This document shows, piece after piece, positions 35,182 to 42,343 of a stretch of 64,000 nucleotides of DNA. Each line of letters begins with the position of its first letter. Position 1 is the stretch's first letter. The notes beneath the pieces are model-generated. The model was not told the DNA's origin, did no database searches, and saw only the letters and a program-made list of their open reading frames with translations. The position numbers and the translations under genes are program-made. This DNA comes from Bog-950 sp964493695 (lineage in GTDB: Bacteria > Bacteroidota > Bacteroidia > Chitinophagales > LD1), in NCBI GenBank assembly GCA_964493695.1, contig CAZBPG010000008.1, forward strand, positions 1 through 64,000, read 5' to 3'.

Positions 35182-35393
35182 GCGTCTATAACTATTTTAC
35201 TTCCGTGCGGCATGGTCTGCCTGAATTCGTAAAATTTGTTCATGAGTTTATAGAAATCGGCAAATCGTTCTTCGGGGGTAAGCGATGCCCAGTAATTCCG
35301 CTGTAAATCTTTTTGCTCTTGCAACGAAGAAACAGTTATACTTTTGTAGGAAACCACCGGATCTTCTGCTTTGTCTTTTTCATCCTGTTCCAT
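35178..35393 (-). CDS. Small partner protein of the nucleotidyltransferase
   Basis: A 71-aa acidic N-terminus (MEQDEKDKAEDPVV) followed by an amphipathic helix rich in aromatic residues (YWASLTPEERFADFYKLMNKFYEF). No known domain. Coupling by a 4-bp overlap with the nucleotidyltransferase suggests a cognate partner, perhaps the antitoxin. Confidence 0.65.
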   Translation of the reverse strand: MEQDEKDKAEDPVVSYKSITVSSLQEQKDLQRNYWASLTPEERFADFYKLMNKFYEFRQTMPHGSKIVIDA

Positions 35394-35413
35394 TGGCCTA
35401 AAGTAATGAAAGT

Positions 35414-36526
35414 TTATTTGCTTATCACTAACTTCTTCGTTCCGCTTCTGCCGTTGCTATCCGTAACGGTAACCAGATAAACCCCATTAGAGAAATTGAC
35501 GATTGACCATTGACGATTGACCATCGTTAATACATCAGTCATTATTACCCTTCCGGTTATGTCTGTGATGGTTAGCAGAGCACTCTCAGCACCTTCGGGA
35601 GTGGTAACCGTAACGCTGGTAGTGGCGGGGTTGGGGGAGAGGGTGAAGGAGGCAGTGGCAGTGGGCAGTTCGGTAATCCCCGAAACCAAATGGTTAACTA
35701 CCTGCACGGAAATCATATCCTCTGTTTTGTAAATGTAAGTAGACGAATCGCAATAAGTATTTGAGCAGCCCCAGGGATTAGAAATAGCAAGGCAAATATT
35801 ATAGTTACCCGGTGAAGCATAATTGTGCGAGGGTGTTGGACCAAAGGTGCCGCTGCCATCGCCCCAACTCCAAAAGTAGGTAAGCGGCATACTGCTGGTT
35901 GACTGGTCAAGCGCCCACCACTTATGCGGGGTAGTAGTATCAGGATAAAGTGTAAAGGCGGCATGGCATAAAGTATCGTAGGCGCAACCCCATATACTAT
36001 CACCATAACTTATGAAAGGATTGACGGAAGTTTGCGAAGTATCAACGGGCGTATCGGAAGAAGAAAGGTTTTTTACACGAACAAAAAATTTAAAACCGGC
36101 TGCATCGGCTGTGGTAAAAATAGGCACACCTATATTTGCCGTAATATAAACCCGCAATTTATATTGACCGGGCATAGAACAGGTGGTACCATTTAATTTA
36201 ATGCAACCGGTATCGGTAAATGTGTTCGTTGTATCGCTTGTTGCCCAACACAAGCCGTCAGGCAAATTTTCGATACTGTCAATTCGCAGTGACTGAACAC
36301 TCACCACATTTCCGCCAAATGTAATGGTGCCTGAATTAATGTATTGAATAACCGCATTGGAAACAACTCCGTTTTCGAGAGGCGGCAAACTATCGTTAAC
36401 CGGATAAAAAAAGCCCTGATGGTTAGGGTCAATTATACATTGAGAGGAACCAGAGTTTCCGCAATACTGCGCCTTAGCGCCAACCACCAATAAACCCAAA
36501 ACAAGAAACAGTAAACCCTTTTTCAT
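35414..36526 (-). CDS. Secreted PKD-domain protein with type IX sorting domain
   Basis: The 370-aa protein has a signal peptide (MKKGLLFLVLGLLVVGAKAQ), an N-terminal beta region, a PKD domain at about 190-265 (YFWSWGDGSGTFGPTPSHNY) and a C-terminal type IX secretion domain (FTLSPNPATTSVTVTT ... GVYLVTVTDSNGRSGTKKLV). It is exported and probably attached to the surface. The C-terminal domain carries an extra loop MVNRQWSIVNF encoded by two tandem 14-bp repeats (35496-35523). It is a neighbour and partial paralogue of the gene at 36533; the signal peptides and sorting domains are nearly the same. Confidence 0.88.
   Translation of the reverse strand: MKKGLLFLVLGLLVVGAKAQYCGNSGSSQCIIDPNHQGFFYPVNDSLPPLENGVVSNAVIQYINSGTITFGGNVVSVQSLRIDSIENLPDGLCWATSDTTNTFTDTGCIKLNGTTCSMPGQYKLRVYITANIGVPIFTTADAAGFKFFVRVKNLSSSDTPVDTSQTSVNPFISYGDSIWGCAYDTLCHAAFTLYPDTTTPHKWWALDQSTSSMPLTYFWSWGDGSGTFGPTPSHNYASPGNYNICLAISNPWGCSNTYCDSSTYIYKTEDMISVQVVNHLVSGITELPTATASFTLSPNPATTSVTVTTPEGAESALLTITDITGRVIMTDVLTMVNRQWSIVNFSNGVYLVTVTDSNGRSGTKKLVISK
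35496..35523. repeat. Tandem 14-bp repeat inside a sorting domain
   Basis: TTGACGATTGACCA occurs twice in direct succession, in frame with the gene at 35414. The word type is common in intergenic DNA of Bacteroidota. Confidence 0.7.
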
Positions 36527-36532
36527 GCGCTT

Positions 36533-37450
36533 TTAGTTTTGAATAATCAGTTTCTTCGTTGCACTCGCCCCACCGGCACCGGCTTGCCTGCCGGACAGGC
36601 AGGTTAGGGTAACCAGATAAATTCCGTTGGGAAGATTTCCGGTTGATAGCACAACCGTTTTGGGCGCAACCCCGAAAGGGTTCCAAACCCTTTCGGGGTT
36701 TAGCACCACCCTGCCCGTTAAATCTGTAACGGTTAGCGTAGCACTCTCAGCACCTTCGGGAGTGGTGATAGTAACGGTGGTGGTAGCGGGGTTGGGATGA
36801 ATTTCGAATTGCGGATTTTGAATTGCGGATTGAGGAATACCGGTAAGGCAACCTTGATTAAGCCCTGCATAAAAACCGGTAATGGTGCTATCGCCATAAT
36901 CGCAGATACCATAACTGTCACCATCTATAAGGCAATTAGGATAAAGGCGTGGGTAGATATAATTTGAGCCTATTTTTTCTGTGTAGGTTACAGTATCAGC
37001 CCACACACTCACCGTAAGCCCTGTTGAATCGCGAACTATTTTAGTATGAAAGGAACGAAGTGTTTGATTGCTTAGAACAATAGAATCTATCCCCACAACC
37101 ACTGCCTTTATTATAGTATCTCTTGGTGTGCATGCTAAATAAGTATTCCAGTAAGATACGGTATCACCAATATTTGCATTGAAGTAATACATTGAGCGAA
37201 AACGGCCATCGAAGAAGAAATAAACTGTGTCATTAAAACTGTAAGTATAAAGGGGAACGTACTTCCCGAGTTTCTGACAAACTATACCATCAACAAGCGT
37301 ATCTTTTTCAACTTTTATTGTGCCGAAAGATGGAGGAGACATCCAAAAGTAAGTAGTAAGCCAGGTAGAAGAAGGCAACGCCCAATTCTGCGCCCTCGCA
37401 CCAACCACCAACCCCAAACCAAAAACAAGAAACAGTAAACCCTTCTTCAT
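36533..37450 (-). CDS. Secreted protein with type IX sorting domain
   Basis: A 305-aa protein with signal peptide (MKKGLLFLVFGLGLVVGARA), a beta-rich middle of unknown function (about 25-210), and a C-terminal type IX sorting domain with IHPNPATTTVTITTPEGAES and GNLPNGIYLVTL. The sorting domain is interrupted by three repeat-derived stretches: IQNPQFEI from AATTGCGGATT words, NPERVWNPFGVAP from a 15-bp-arm palindrome (36668-36700), and CLSGRQAG from the palindrome shared with alaS. The body region resembles no domain I can name. Confidence 0.85.
   Translation of the reverse strand: MKKGLLFLVFGLGLVVGARAQNWALPSSTWLTTYFWMSPPSFGTIKVEKDTLVDGIVCQKLGKYVPLYTYSFNDTVYFFFDGRFRSMYYFNANIGDTVSYWNTYLACTPRDTIIKAVVVGIDSIVLSNQTLRSFHTKIVRDSTGLTVSVWADTVTYTEKIGSNYIYPRLYPNCLIDGDSYGICDYGDSTITGFYAGLNQGCLTGIPQSAIQNPQFEIHPNPATTTVTITTPEGAESATLTVTDLTGRVVLNPERVWNPFGVAPKTVVLSTGNLPNGIYLVTLTCLSGRQAGAGGASATKKLIIQN
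36583..36603. repeat. Palindromic element, copy 2, inside a sorting domain
   Basis: TGCCTG and CAGGCA flank CCGGA, as in the copy in alaS, but the element is read in another frame and encodes CLSGRQAG. Confidence 0.7.
36668..36700. repeat. 15-bp-arm palindrome inside a sorting domain
   Basis: AACCCCGAAAGGGTT and AACCCTTTCGGGGTT flank CCA. It is in frame and encodes most of NPERVWNPFG. Confidence 0.75.
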
Positions 37451-37469
37451 GCGCTTTCAGTTTTACCTA

Positions 37470-37500
37470 CCCGTGCCACGGTTCAAAACCGTGGCACGGG
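37470..37500. repeat. GTGCCACGGTT palindrome, copy 2
   Basis: CCCGTGCCACGGTT and AACCGTGGCACGGG flank CAA. The core is shared with the terminator at 10061-10098. Lying just upstream of the gene at 36533-37450, it is probably a dispersed element and not a terminator. Confidence 0.7.
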
Positions 37501-37553
37501 TAACCGGCATTAAAACTAACCCCCTTTTCCGATAAAAAGAAACCGGTATGCGT

Positions 37554-37585
37554 TAAGCATAAAAAAATGACAGTTCCATGACAAT
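37554..37585. repeat. 32-bp direct repeat, copy 1
   Basis: It starts TAAGCATAAAAAAATGACAG and ends CCATGACAAT; an exact copy lies at 37764-37795. It includes the ATGACA motif also found at 17200. Confidence 0.85.
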
Positions 37586-37605
37586 GCAGCCCGCCCGATT
37601 TAGGA

Positions 37606-37725
37606 GCGGACTTTAGTCCGCATAGATAAAATACATTCCTTTTATCCTTGCCTTTACCGTTGGTTTAAACCAACGGTAACAGCCGATAAGCGGAATACTT
37701 TGTTTAACTGCGGACTAAAGTCCGC
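37606..37725. repeat. Three palindromes between the two 32-bp repeats
   Basis: GCGGACTTTAGTCCGC (37606-37621) and its exact reverse complement GCGGACTAAAGTCCGC (37710-37725) enclose a 26-bp perfect palindrome at 37654-37679 centred on GGTTTAAACC. Palindromes of the first type are widespread in environmental genomes. No gene lies between 37451 and 38164. Confidence 0.8.
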
Positions 37726-37763
37726 TGCCGGCACCCGCCAGTTTAAGTTAGCAAGGGCGGAGG

Positions 37764-37795
37764 TAAGCATAAAAAAATGACAGTTCCATGACAAT
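37764..37795. repeat. 32-bp direct repeat, copy 2
   Basis: Identical to 37554-37585. It directly precedes the GC-rich hairpin array. Confidence 0.85.
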
Positions 37796-37837
37796 CGTTT
37801 TTTCGTTCAAAAACACAGGTTTACTAGCCATTCCCCC

Positions 37838-38089
37838 CCGCCCCGAAGCCTGAGGCGGATGGCCGGTGACACGGGAGAGGCCAACAGCGGCAGCAGTTAC
37901 CCGCCTCAGGCTCCCGGGCGGGTTGCCGGCCGCAGTGTTGAGCCGCCTCGGGCTTAGGGGCGGGTTTATTTTGGTGGCGGCCAACCGCCTGAGCCTTTGA
38001 GGCGGACGGACAGTGGCACTGTTCAGCCGCCTCTGCCGCACGGGCGGGTTACTGGCGGCAGCAGCCATCCGCCCCGGCCATTGGGGCGG
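37838..38089. repeat. Array of six GC-rich hairpins, 42-bp period
   Basis: Hairpins with arms CCGCC/GGCGG start at 37838, 37899, 37943, 37985, 38027 and 38069; the last four starts are exactly 42 bp apart. Linkers are also related (TGGCGGC, GGCAGCAG). The region is much richer in G and C than its surroundings. A 252-aa minus-strand open frame over it is Arg/Pro-rich and not credible. The array ends about 75 bp before the gene at 38165. Confidence 0.8.
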
Positions 38090-38164
38090 GGCCAAACCGG
38101 CAACGGAGGCCCTCTTTTTGTTGTAAAAAATTTGTTTTTCCTTTACAAAACAAACAACACCGCT

Positions 38165-38851
38165 ATGGAACACAGTCGCTACCTGCCTAAAGATGATTCG
38201 GGCAGGAACATTTGGCTTAAAAATTTCAGCAGTAAACTGCCTGCCTACGCCACAAAACTCAACCTTACTCCGGCACAGGTGGATGATATACAAAAAGCTT
38301 CGGCTTATTTCGATTATGTGCTTCAACTTACCCTTGAAACCGAAAATTATAAAACGGCCATAGTAAAATACAAAAACCTGCTGCGCGATGGCAGCGAAAA
38401 CCCCATTGGCACCGTGCCGCAACTCATGGCCGGCACCGCCCCCGATGCCGTGCCTGCCGGTATTTTTAAGCGGGTGGGCAGCTTGGTGGCGCTTATTAAG
38501 CTTCACAAAAATTTTACCGAAAGCATTGGCAAAGATCTGGGAATAATTGGCGGTGATGTTGCCGTTGATTTAAGCACCGCAAAACCCGAACCCAAGGCAA
38601 GTCTCAAAAACGGTCACGCTTATTTGCAATGGATAACCGGCCACGCCCACGCGGCAGATATTAAAGCCGACTACGGCAACGGGCAGGGTTTTGTAACCAT
38701 TGCGCGCATTACTCACAACCATTACTTAGACCCTCACCTGCCGCCCACCGGTTCGGCTGTAGTTTATAAATATATGCTCCGCTATGTTTTTAAAGACGAA
38801 GAAGCAGGCGAATGGAGTGGCGAAGTTTCTATAACTGTTACCGGTGTGTAA
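38165..38851 (+). CDS. Uncharacterised protein with helical and FnIII-like parts
   Basis: From the ATG at 38165 (MEHSRYLPKDDSGRNIWLKN) the protein has 228 aa; 56 more in-frame codons upstream cover the hairpin array and are not credible. Residues about 10-125 are helical (LTPAQVDDIQKASAYFDYVL), and about 150-228 form a fibronectin-III-like beta domain with HAYLQWITGHAHAADI. No signal peptide is visible. Related proteins occur in many Bacteroidota but have no known role. Base composition is GC-richer than most neighbours. It shares the upstream ATGACA motif with the gene at 16055. Confidence 0.78.
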   Translation: MEHSRYLPKDDSGRNIWLKNFSSKLPAYATKLNLTPAQVDDIQKASAYFDYVLQLTLETENYKTAIVKYKNLLRDGSENPIGTVPQLMAGTAPDAVPAGIFKRVGSLVALIKLHKNFTESIGKDLGIIGGDVAVDLSTAKPEPKASLKNGHAYLQWITGHAHAADIKADYGNGQGFVTIARITHNHYLDPHLPPTGSAVVYKYMLRYVFKDEEAGEWSGEVSITVTGV

Positions 38852-38908
38852 AACAACACCGGTAAAAGCAAAAGCGGCCCCTGGAGTGCTTTAGCAAGCG
38901 CGGTGATA

Positions 38909-38980
38909 AGGCAAAAGGCCAACCCCTAAATCCCCTTCCCGCAATAAGCGGGATGAAACAAAAGGGGACTTTAACAGCCA
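38909..38980. repeat. Dispersed TCCCCT/AGGGGA element, inverted and interrupted
   Basis: AACCCCTAAATCCCCTT is followed by a CCCGC/GCGGG hairpin, then AGGGGACTTTAACAGCC. It is the reverse orientation of the copies at 218-242 and 24990-25020, with an inserted hairpin. The rest of 38852-39097 has no gene. Confidence 0.55.
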
Positions 38981-39097
38981 ACAGCCGGTGAGCTATTTTG
39001 CGTGGCGGTTCTCCCTTTAGAGCCTGTCCCGAATCTTTTTCGGGAGGGTTAGGGGGTTGTAATAACAAGCACTGGTTAACCGGTTGCGGGTAACTGT

Positions 39098-42000
39098 CTA
39101 CTTCTTCTTCAGTTCCTCAATTTCGCGTTTCAGTTCTTCAATCATCTGCTGCTGTTCCTGCACGGCTTTAACCAAAGGCACCACAAAGTCGGCATAGCGC
39201 AAGCCATACAACCCTCCCTTATCCTGCGGCTTATCTACCCCGCTGAACGAATATCCTGCTTTAATAGCAGCTTGTTCCACCTCCTGGGCAAGGAAACCGC
39301 TAAAGGCGGTTTTTTGTATGTCATACTTTCCGGCCCAGTTAACGGTATCTGTTTTGCCCCACATCAGTTCATGTTCTTTGTCAATGTCGTAGTAATAAGT
39401 AACCGGTCGCAATTGGTTGATGAAACTAAGCCCCGCAACATTTTCCTGCACACCGGTTTTTGTGCGGGCATCCGAAAGGGTAGTCCAGCCCACCTGCCCG
39501 CCAATAGAAGCCATGGAAGCGTTTCCAATCCTTACACGGTTATCGCCTCCCAGCGCAAGGTTACCGTTTCCGGCAATTACTATACAGTTGATGCGGGCAT
39601 CGTTATCTGAACCGGCATAGTACCCCAAAAAAGTATTATAAGTTCCGGAAACAATAGCCGTTCCGTAGTATCCCGCACGGTAGCCAAAAGCGGTATTTCT
39701 TCCTCCGGTTGAATTGTAAAGCGAATAGTAACCCATGGCTGTGTTATAATCACCGGTTATATTGTTATACAGGGCTAAGGAGCCCACCGCGGTATTGTTA
39801 GATCCTCCGTCATTGGCATAAAGGCTGTTATAACCCACCGCGGTATTGTAGCCGGATGATTGATTAGAGTAAAGCGCACTATGGCCCAGGGCTGTGTTGT
39901 AATTGCCCGATGAATTAATCCACATGGTTTGTGTTCCGATGGAGGTGTTGTAGTTTCCGGTATTAAGCGAAGCAGTAGTGTTGCCGCGCAGGGCTTCATA
40001 ACCCAGCGCTACATTTTCATTATTGAAAGCAGTGGTGGTGTTATTAGCATTCATCATGGCTCTATAACCCACTGCAGTAGCATGGCTACCGGCTTTGTTA
40101 AACAACAGGGCATCGTAACCAATGGCCGTGTTGGAATTACCGATAGTATTCCAGTAAAGCGAATTCAAACCAACTGCCGTATTATATACACCGGTGGTAT
40201 TGGAATAAAGCGTTTGCACTCCGCAGGCAGTATTATACGAACCGGTGGTATTGGAATAAAGGGCTGTATAACCACCGGCAAAGTTGTATTCACCACTGCT
40301 GTTCGACAGCAGAGACCGGGAACCCAGGGCGGTATTGTAATTGCCGGTGTTATCAGAAGCGTTTGCACTTCCCGCCAGTGCCACATAACCAAGGGCTACA
40401 TTGTAGTTGGAAAAAGCTGTAGTGGTATTGTTGCTGCGTACCATAGCGCTATAACCAACAGCTGTTGCGTAACTTCCTGCTTTGCTCTCATAAAGCGCCT
40501 GAGCGCCTAAAGCCGTATTGTATTCTCCGGTAGTATTATTATTTAAACTTAACATGCCAAAGGCAGCGTTAAGAACTCCGGTGGTATTATTATAGAGCGC
40601 AAAACTTCCGGAGCCGGTGTTATAGTTGCCGGTAGTGTTATAATGAAGTGCACGGTGTCCGGTGGCAGTATTGGAATTGCCGGTGCTGTTTGAATAAAGA
40701 GCTTCATTACCCAAAGCTGAATTATATTGACCGCTTGTATTGGAATAAAAAGCGCTGCGCCCGATAGCCGTGTTGTAATAGCCGGTTGTATTGGAATACC
40801 CTGAAATATAGCCGACAAACGTATTATAATAGCCAATGGTGTTGGATGAACCGGCACTTGTTCCAACAAAGGTATTGTAAGAAGCAAGGTTGTTGTAACC
40901 CGTTGCCGTTCCAATAAAGGTATTGTTGGCTCCCGATGTGTTGGTAAATCCCGCATCGTCACCTATAAAGGTATTGGATACACCGGTTGAAATGCTATTG
41001 CCTGCCTGATGTCCGAAAAAGGCGTTTTGGTTTACATTATCAATTCTTCCGGCTCTTTCGTTGTTTACCCTGATATTAAACGGAATATTATCGGTGGTGC
41101 CGATAAAATTGGTGCCGTCCACCGTTCCGCTGTTTCCGGTGAGGCTCCAGGCATTTAATGCTCCATCTGCGCCTGTAGCACCTGTGGCTCCGGTAGTTCC
41201 GTTTGTGCCGGCTGCGCCCGTTGCACCTGTCGCGCCTGTAGCACCTGTAGCTCCATTACTTCCGTTGGTTCCGTTGGCGCCTGTAGCACCTGTTGCTCCC
41301 GTAGCACCGGGAGCTCCGTTGCTGCCATTGATTCCGTTAGAACCGGTGGCACCGGTAGGGCCTGTAGCTCCGGTTACACCGGCACCGGTAGCACCGGTAT
41401 TTCCGGCTGTGCCTGTTGCGCCTGTTGCTCCGTTGCTTCCGGTTGGGCCGGTAGGGCCTGTAGGCCCGGTTGCACCGCCTCCTGCTCCAGTAGGGCCGGT
41501 AGGGCCTGTAGCTCCTGTTACACCGGCACCGGTAGCACCGGTATTTCCGGCTGGGCCTGTTGCGCCCGTTGCACCGTTGCTGCCTGTCGGGCCGGTAGGG
41601 CCTGTAGGTCCGGTTGCACCGCCACCGCTGCCCGTTGCTCCGGTGGGTCCTGTAGCGCCTGTTACACCGGCACCGGTAGCACCGGTATTTCCGGCTGTGC
41701 CAGTAGCGCCCGTTGCACCGTTGCTGCCTGTCGGGCCGGTAGGGCCTGTAGGTCCGGTTGCACCTCCACCGCTGCCCGTTGCTCCGGTAGGTCCGGCAGG
41801 GCCTGTAGCTCCGGTTGGCCCAATTGCACTGTTTCCTGCAAACAAGGCATACGGAACACTGATTAGCTGAGAGGTGCCCATGTCAGTAAAAGTGCCGCTG
41901 TTATTAATATCGGTTTCAACCTGTAAAAACTTGGCACCGTTGCCCCAGTTAACACTGCTTAAATTGTTCACGCTGCCAATCTGCACGTTTACCAGGCCAA

Positions 42001-42217
42001 ACTGGTTGGCAGTGGTGTTTTGGGTTTCAGTAAAAACCGCATTACCCGCGGCACTGCCATCGTGAATAGTGAAGCGGAGTGCAATGTTTTGGTTCTGCAG
42101 CACATCGCCCTGCGCATTGCGGACTACTGCCTGATAGTTGAAAAATTGAGGTGCCTGAGCTGTGGCAAACACCATGCAGAGCATAGCGCTGAAAGCGCTG
42201 AGGATTTTCTTTTTCAT
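39098..42217 (-). CDS. Collagen-like and repeat adhesin with S74-type chaperone domain
   Basis: A 1039-aa surface protein. It has a signal peptide (about 1-22), an N-terminal beta domain (FFNYQAVVRNAQGDVL), about 200 residues of Gly-X-Y collagen-like repeats (GPTGPTGSNGATGATG), then about 500 residues of short repeats of the type NTTGxYNTAxGxxALYxN, as in trimeric adhesin stalks. The C-terminus (about 900-1039) has LSDARTKTGVQENVAGL, LAQEVEQ and a terminal coiled coil, matching the intramolecular chaperone (peptidase S74) of phage tail spikes. This suggests a trimeric fibre; in the family, the chaperone part can be released by self-cleavage. A related larger gene follows. Confidence 0.88.
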   Translation of the reverse strand: MKKKILSAFSAMLCMVFATAQAPQFFNYQAVVRNAQGDVLQNQNIALRFTIHDGSAAGNAVFTETQNTTANQFGLVNVQIGSVNNLSSVNWGNGAKFLQVETDINNSGTFTDMGTSQLISVPYALFAGNSAIGPTGATGPAGPTGATGSGGGATGPTGPTGPTGSNGATGATGTAGNTGATGAGVTGATGPTGATGSGGGATGPTGPTGPTGSNGATGATGPAGNTGATGAGVTGATGPTGPTGAGGGATGPTGPTGPTGSNGATGATGTAGNTGATGAGVTGATGPTGATGSNGINGSNGAPGATGATGATGANGTNGSNGATGATGATGATGAAGTNGTTGATGATGADGALNAWSLTGNSGTVDGTNFIGTTDNIPFNIRVNNERAGRIDNVNQNAFFGHQAGNSISTGVSNTFIGDDAGFTNTSGANNTFIGTATGYNNLASYNTFVGTSAGSSNTIGYYNTFVGYISGYSNTTGYYNTAIGRSAFYSNTSGQYNSALGNEALYSNSTGNSNTATGHRALHYNTTGNYNTGSGSFALYNNTTGVLNAAFGMLSLNNNTTGEYNTALGAQALYESKAGSYATAVGYSAMVRSNNTTTAFSNYNVALGYVALAGSANASDNTGNYNTALGSRSLLSNSSGEYNFAGGYTALYSNTTGSYNTACGVQTLYSNTTGVYNTAVGLNSLYWNTIGNSNTAIGYDALLFNKAGSHATAVGYRAMMNANNTTTAFNNENVALGYEALRGNTTASLNTGNYNTSIGTQTMWINSSGNYNTALGHSALYSNQSSGYNTAVGYNSLYANDGGSNNTAVGSLALYNNITGDYNTAMGYYSLYNSTGGRNTAFGYRAGYYGTAIVSGTYNTFLGYYAGSDNDARINCIVIAGNGNLALGGDNRVRIGNASMASIGGQVGWTTLSDARTKTGVQENVAGLSFINQLRPVTYYYDIDKEHELMWGKTDTVNWAGKYDIQKTAFSGFLAQEVEQAAIKAGYSFSGVDKPQDKGGLYGLRYADFVVPLVKAVQEQQQMIEELKREIEELKKK

Positions 42218-42282
42218 ACAACGATTTTAGTTAGTGCGGGAGCAAGGTAAATAATGTATGGCAAAAGCAGAAATGTAAATAG

Positions 42283-42311
42283 CAAAGCCATCCTTTAAAG
42301 GGATGGCTTTG
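42283..42311 (-). terminator. Terminator of the 1692-aa repeat protein gene
   Basis: CAAAGCCATCC pairs with GGATGGCTTTG around a 7-base loop, between the end of the upstream gene (42344) and the start of the downstream one. The flanking T-run is short. Confidence 0.65.
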
Positions 42312-42343
42312 TTGTTTATACCATAGCGCACAAAGGCAAGCGC

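Noticed and set aside
37748..38506. 252-aa minus-strand frame over the GC-rich hairpin array
   Set aside because: Arg/Pro-rich repeats mirror the hairpins, and it overlaps the better-supported gene at 38165.
41061..41870. Long Pro-Val-Ala frame antisense to the collagen-like repeats (and similar frames at 45465-46260)
   Set aside because: Direct antisense shadow of Gly-X-Y codons; no start or family evidence.
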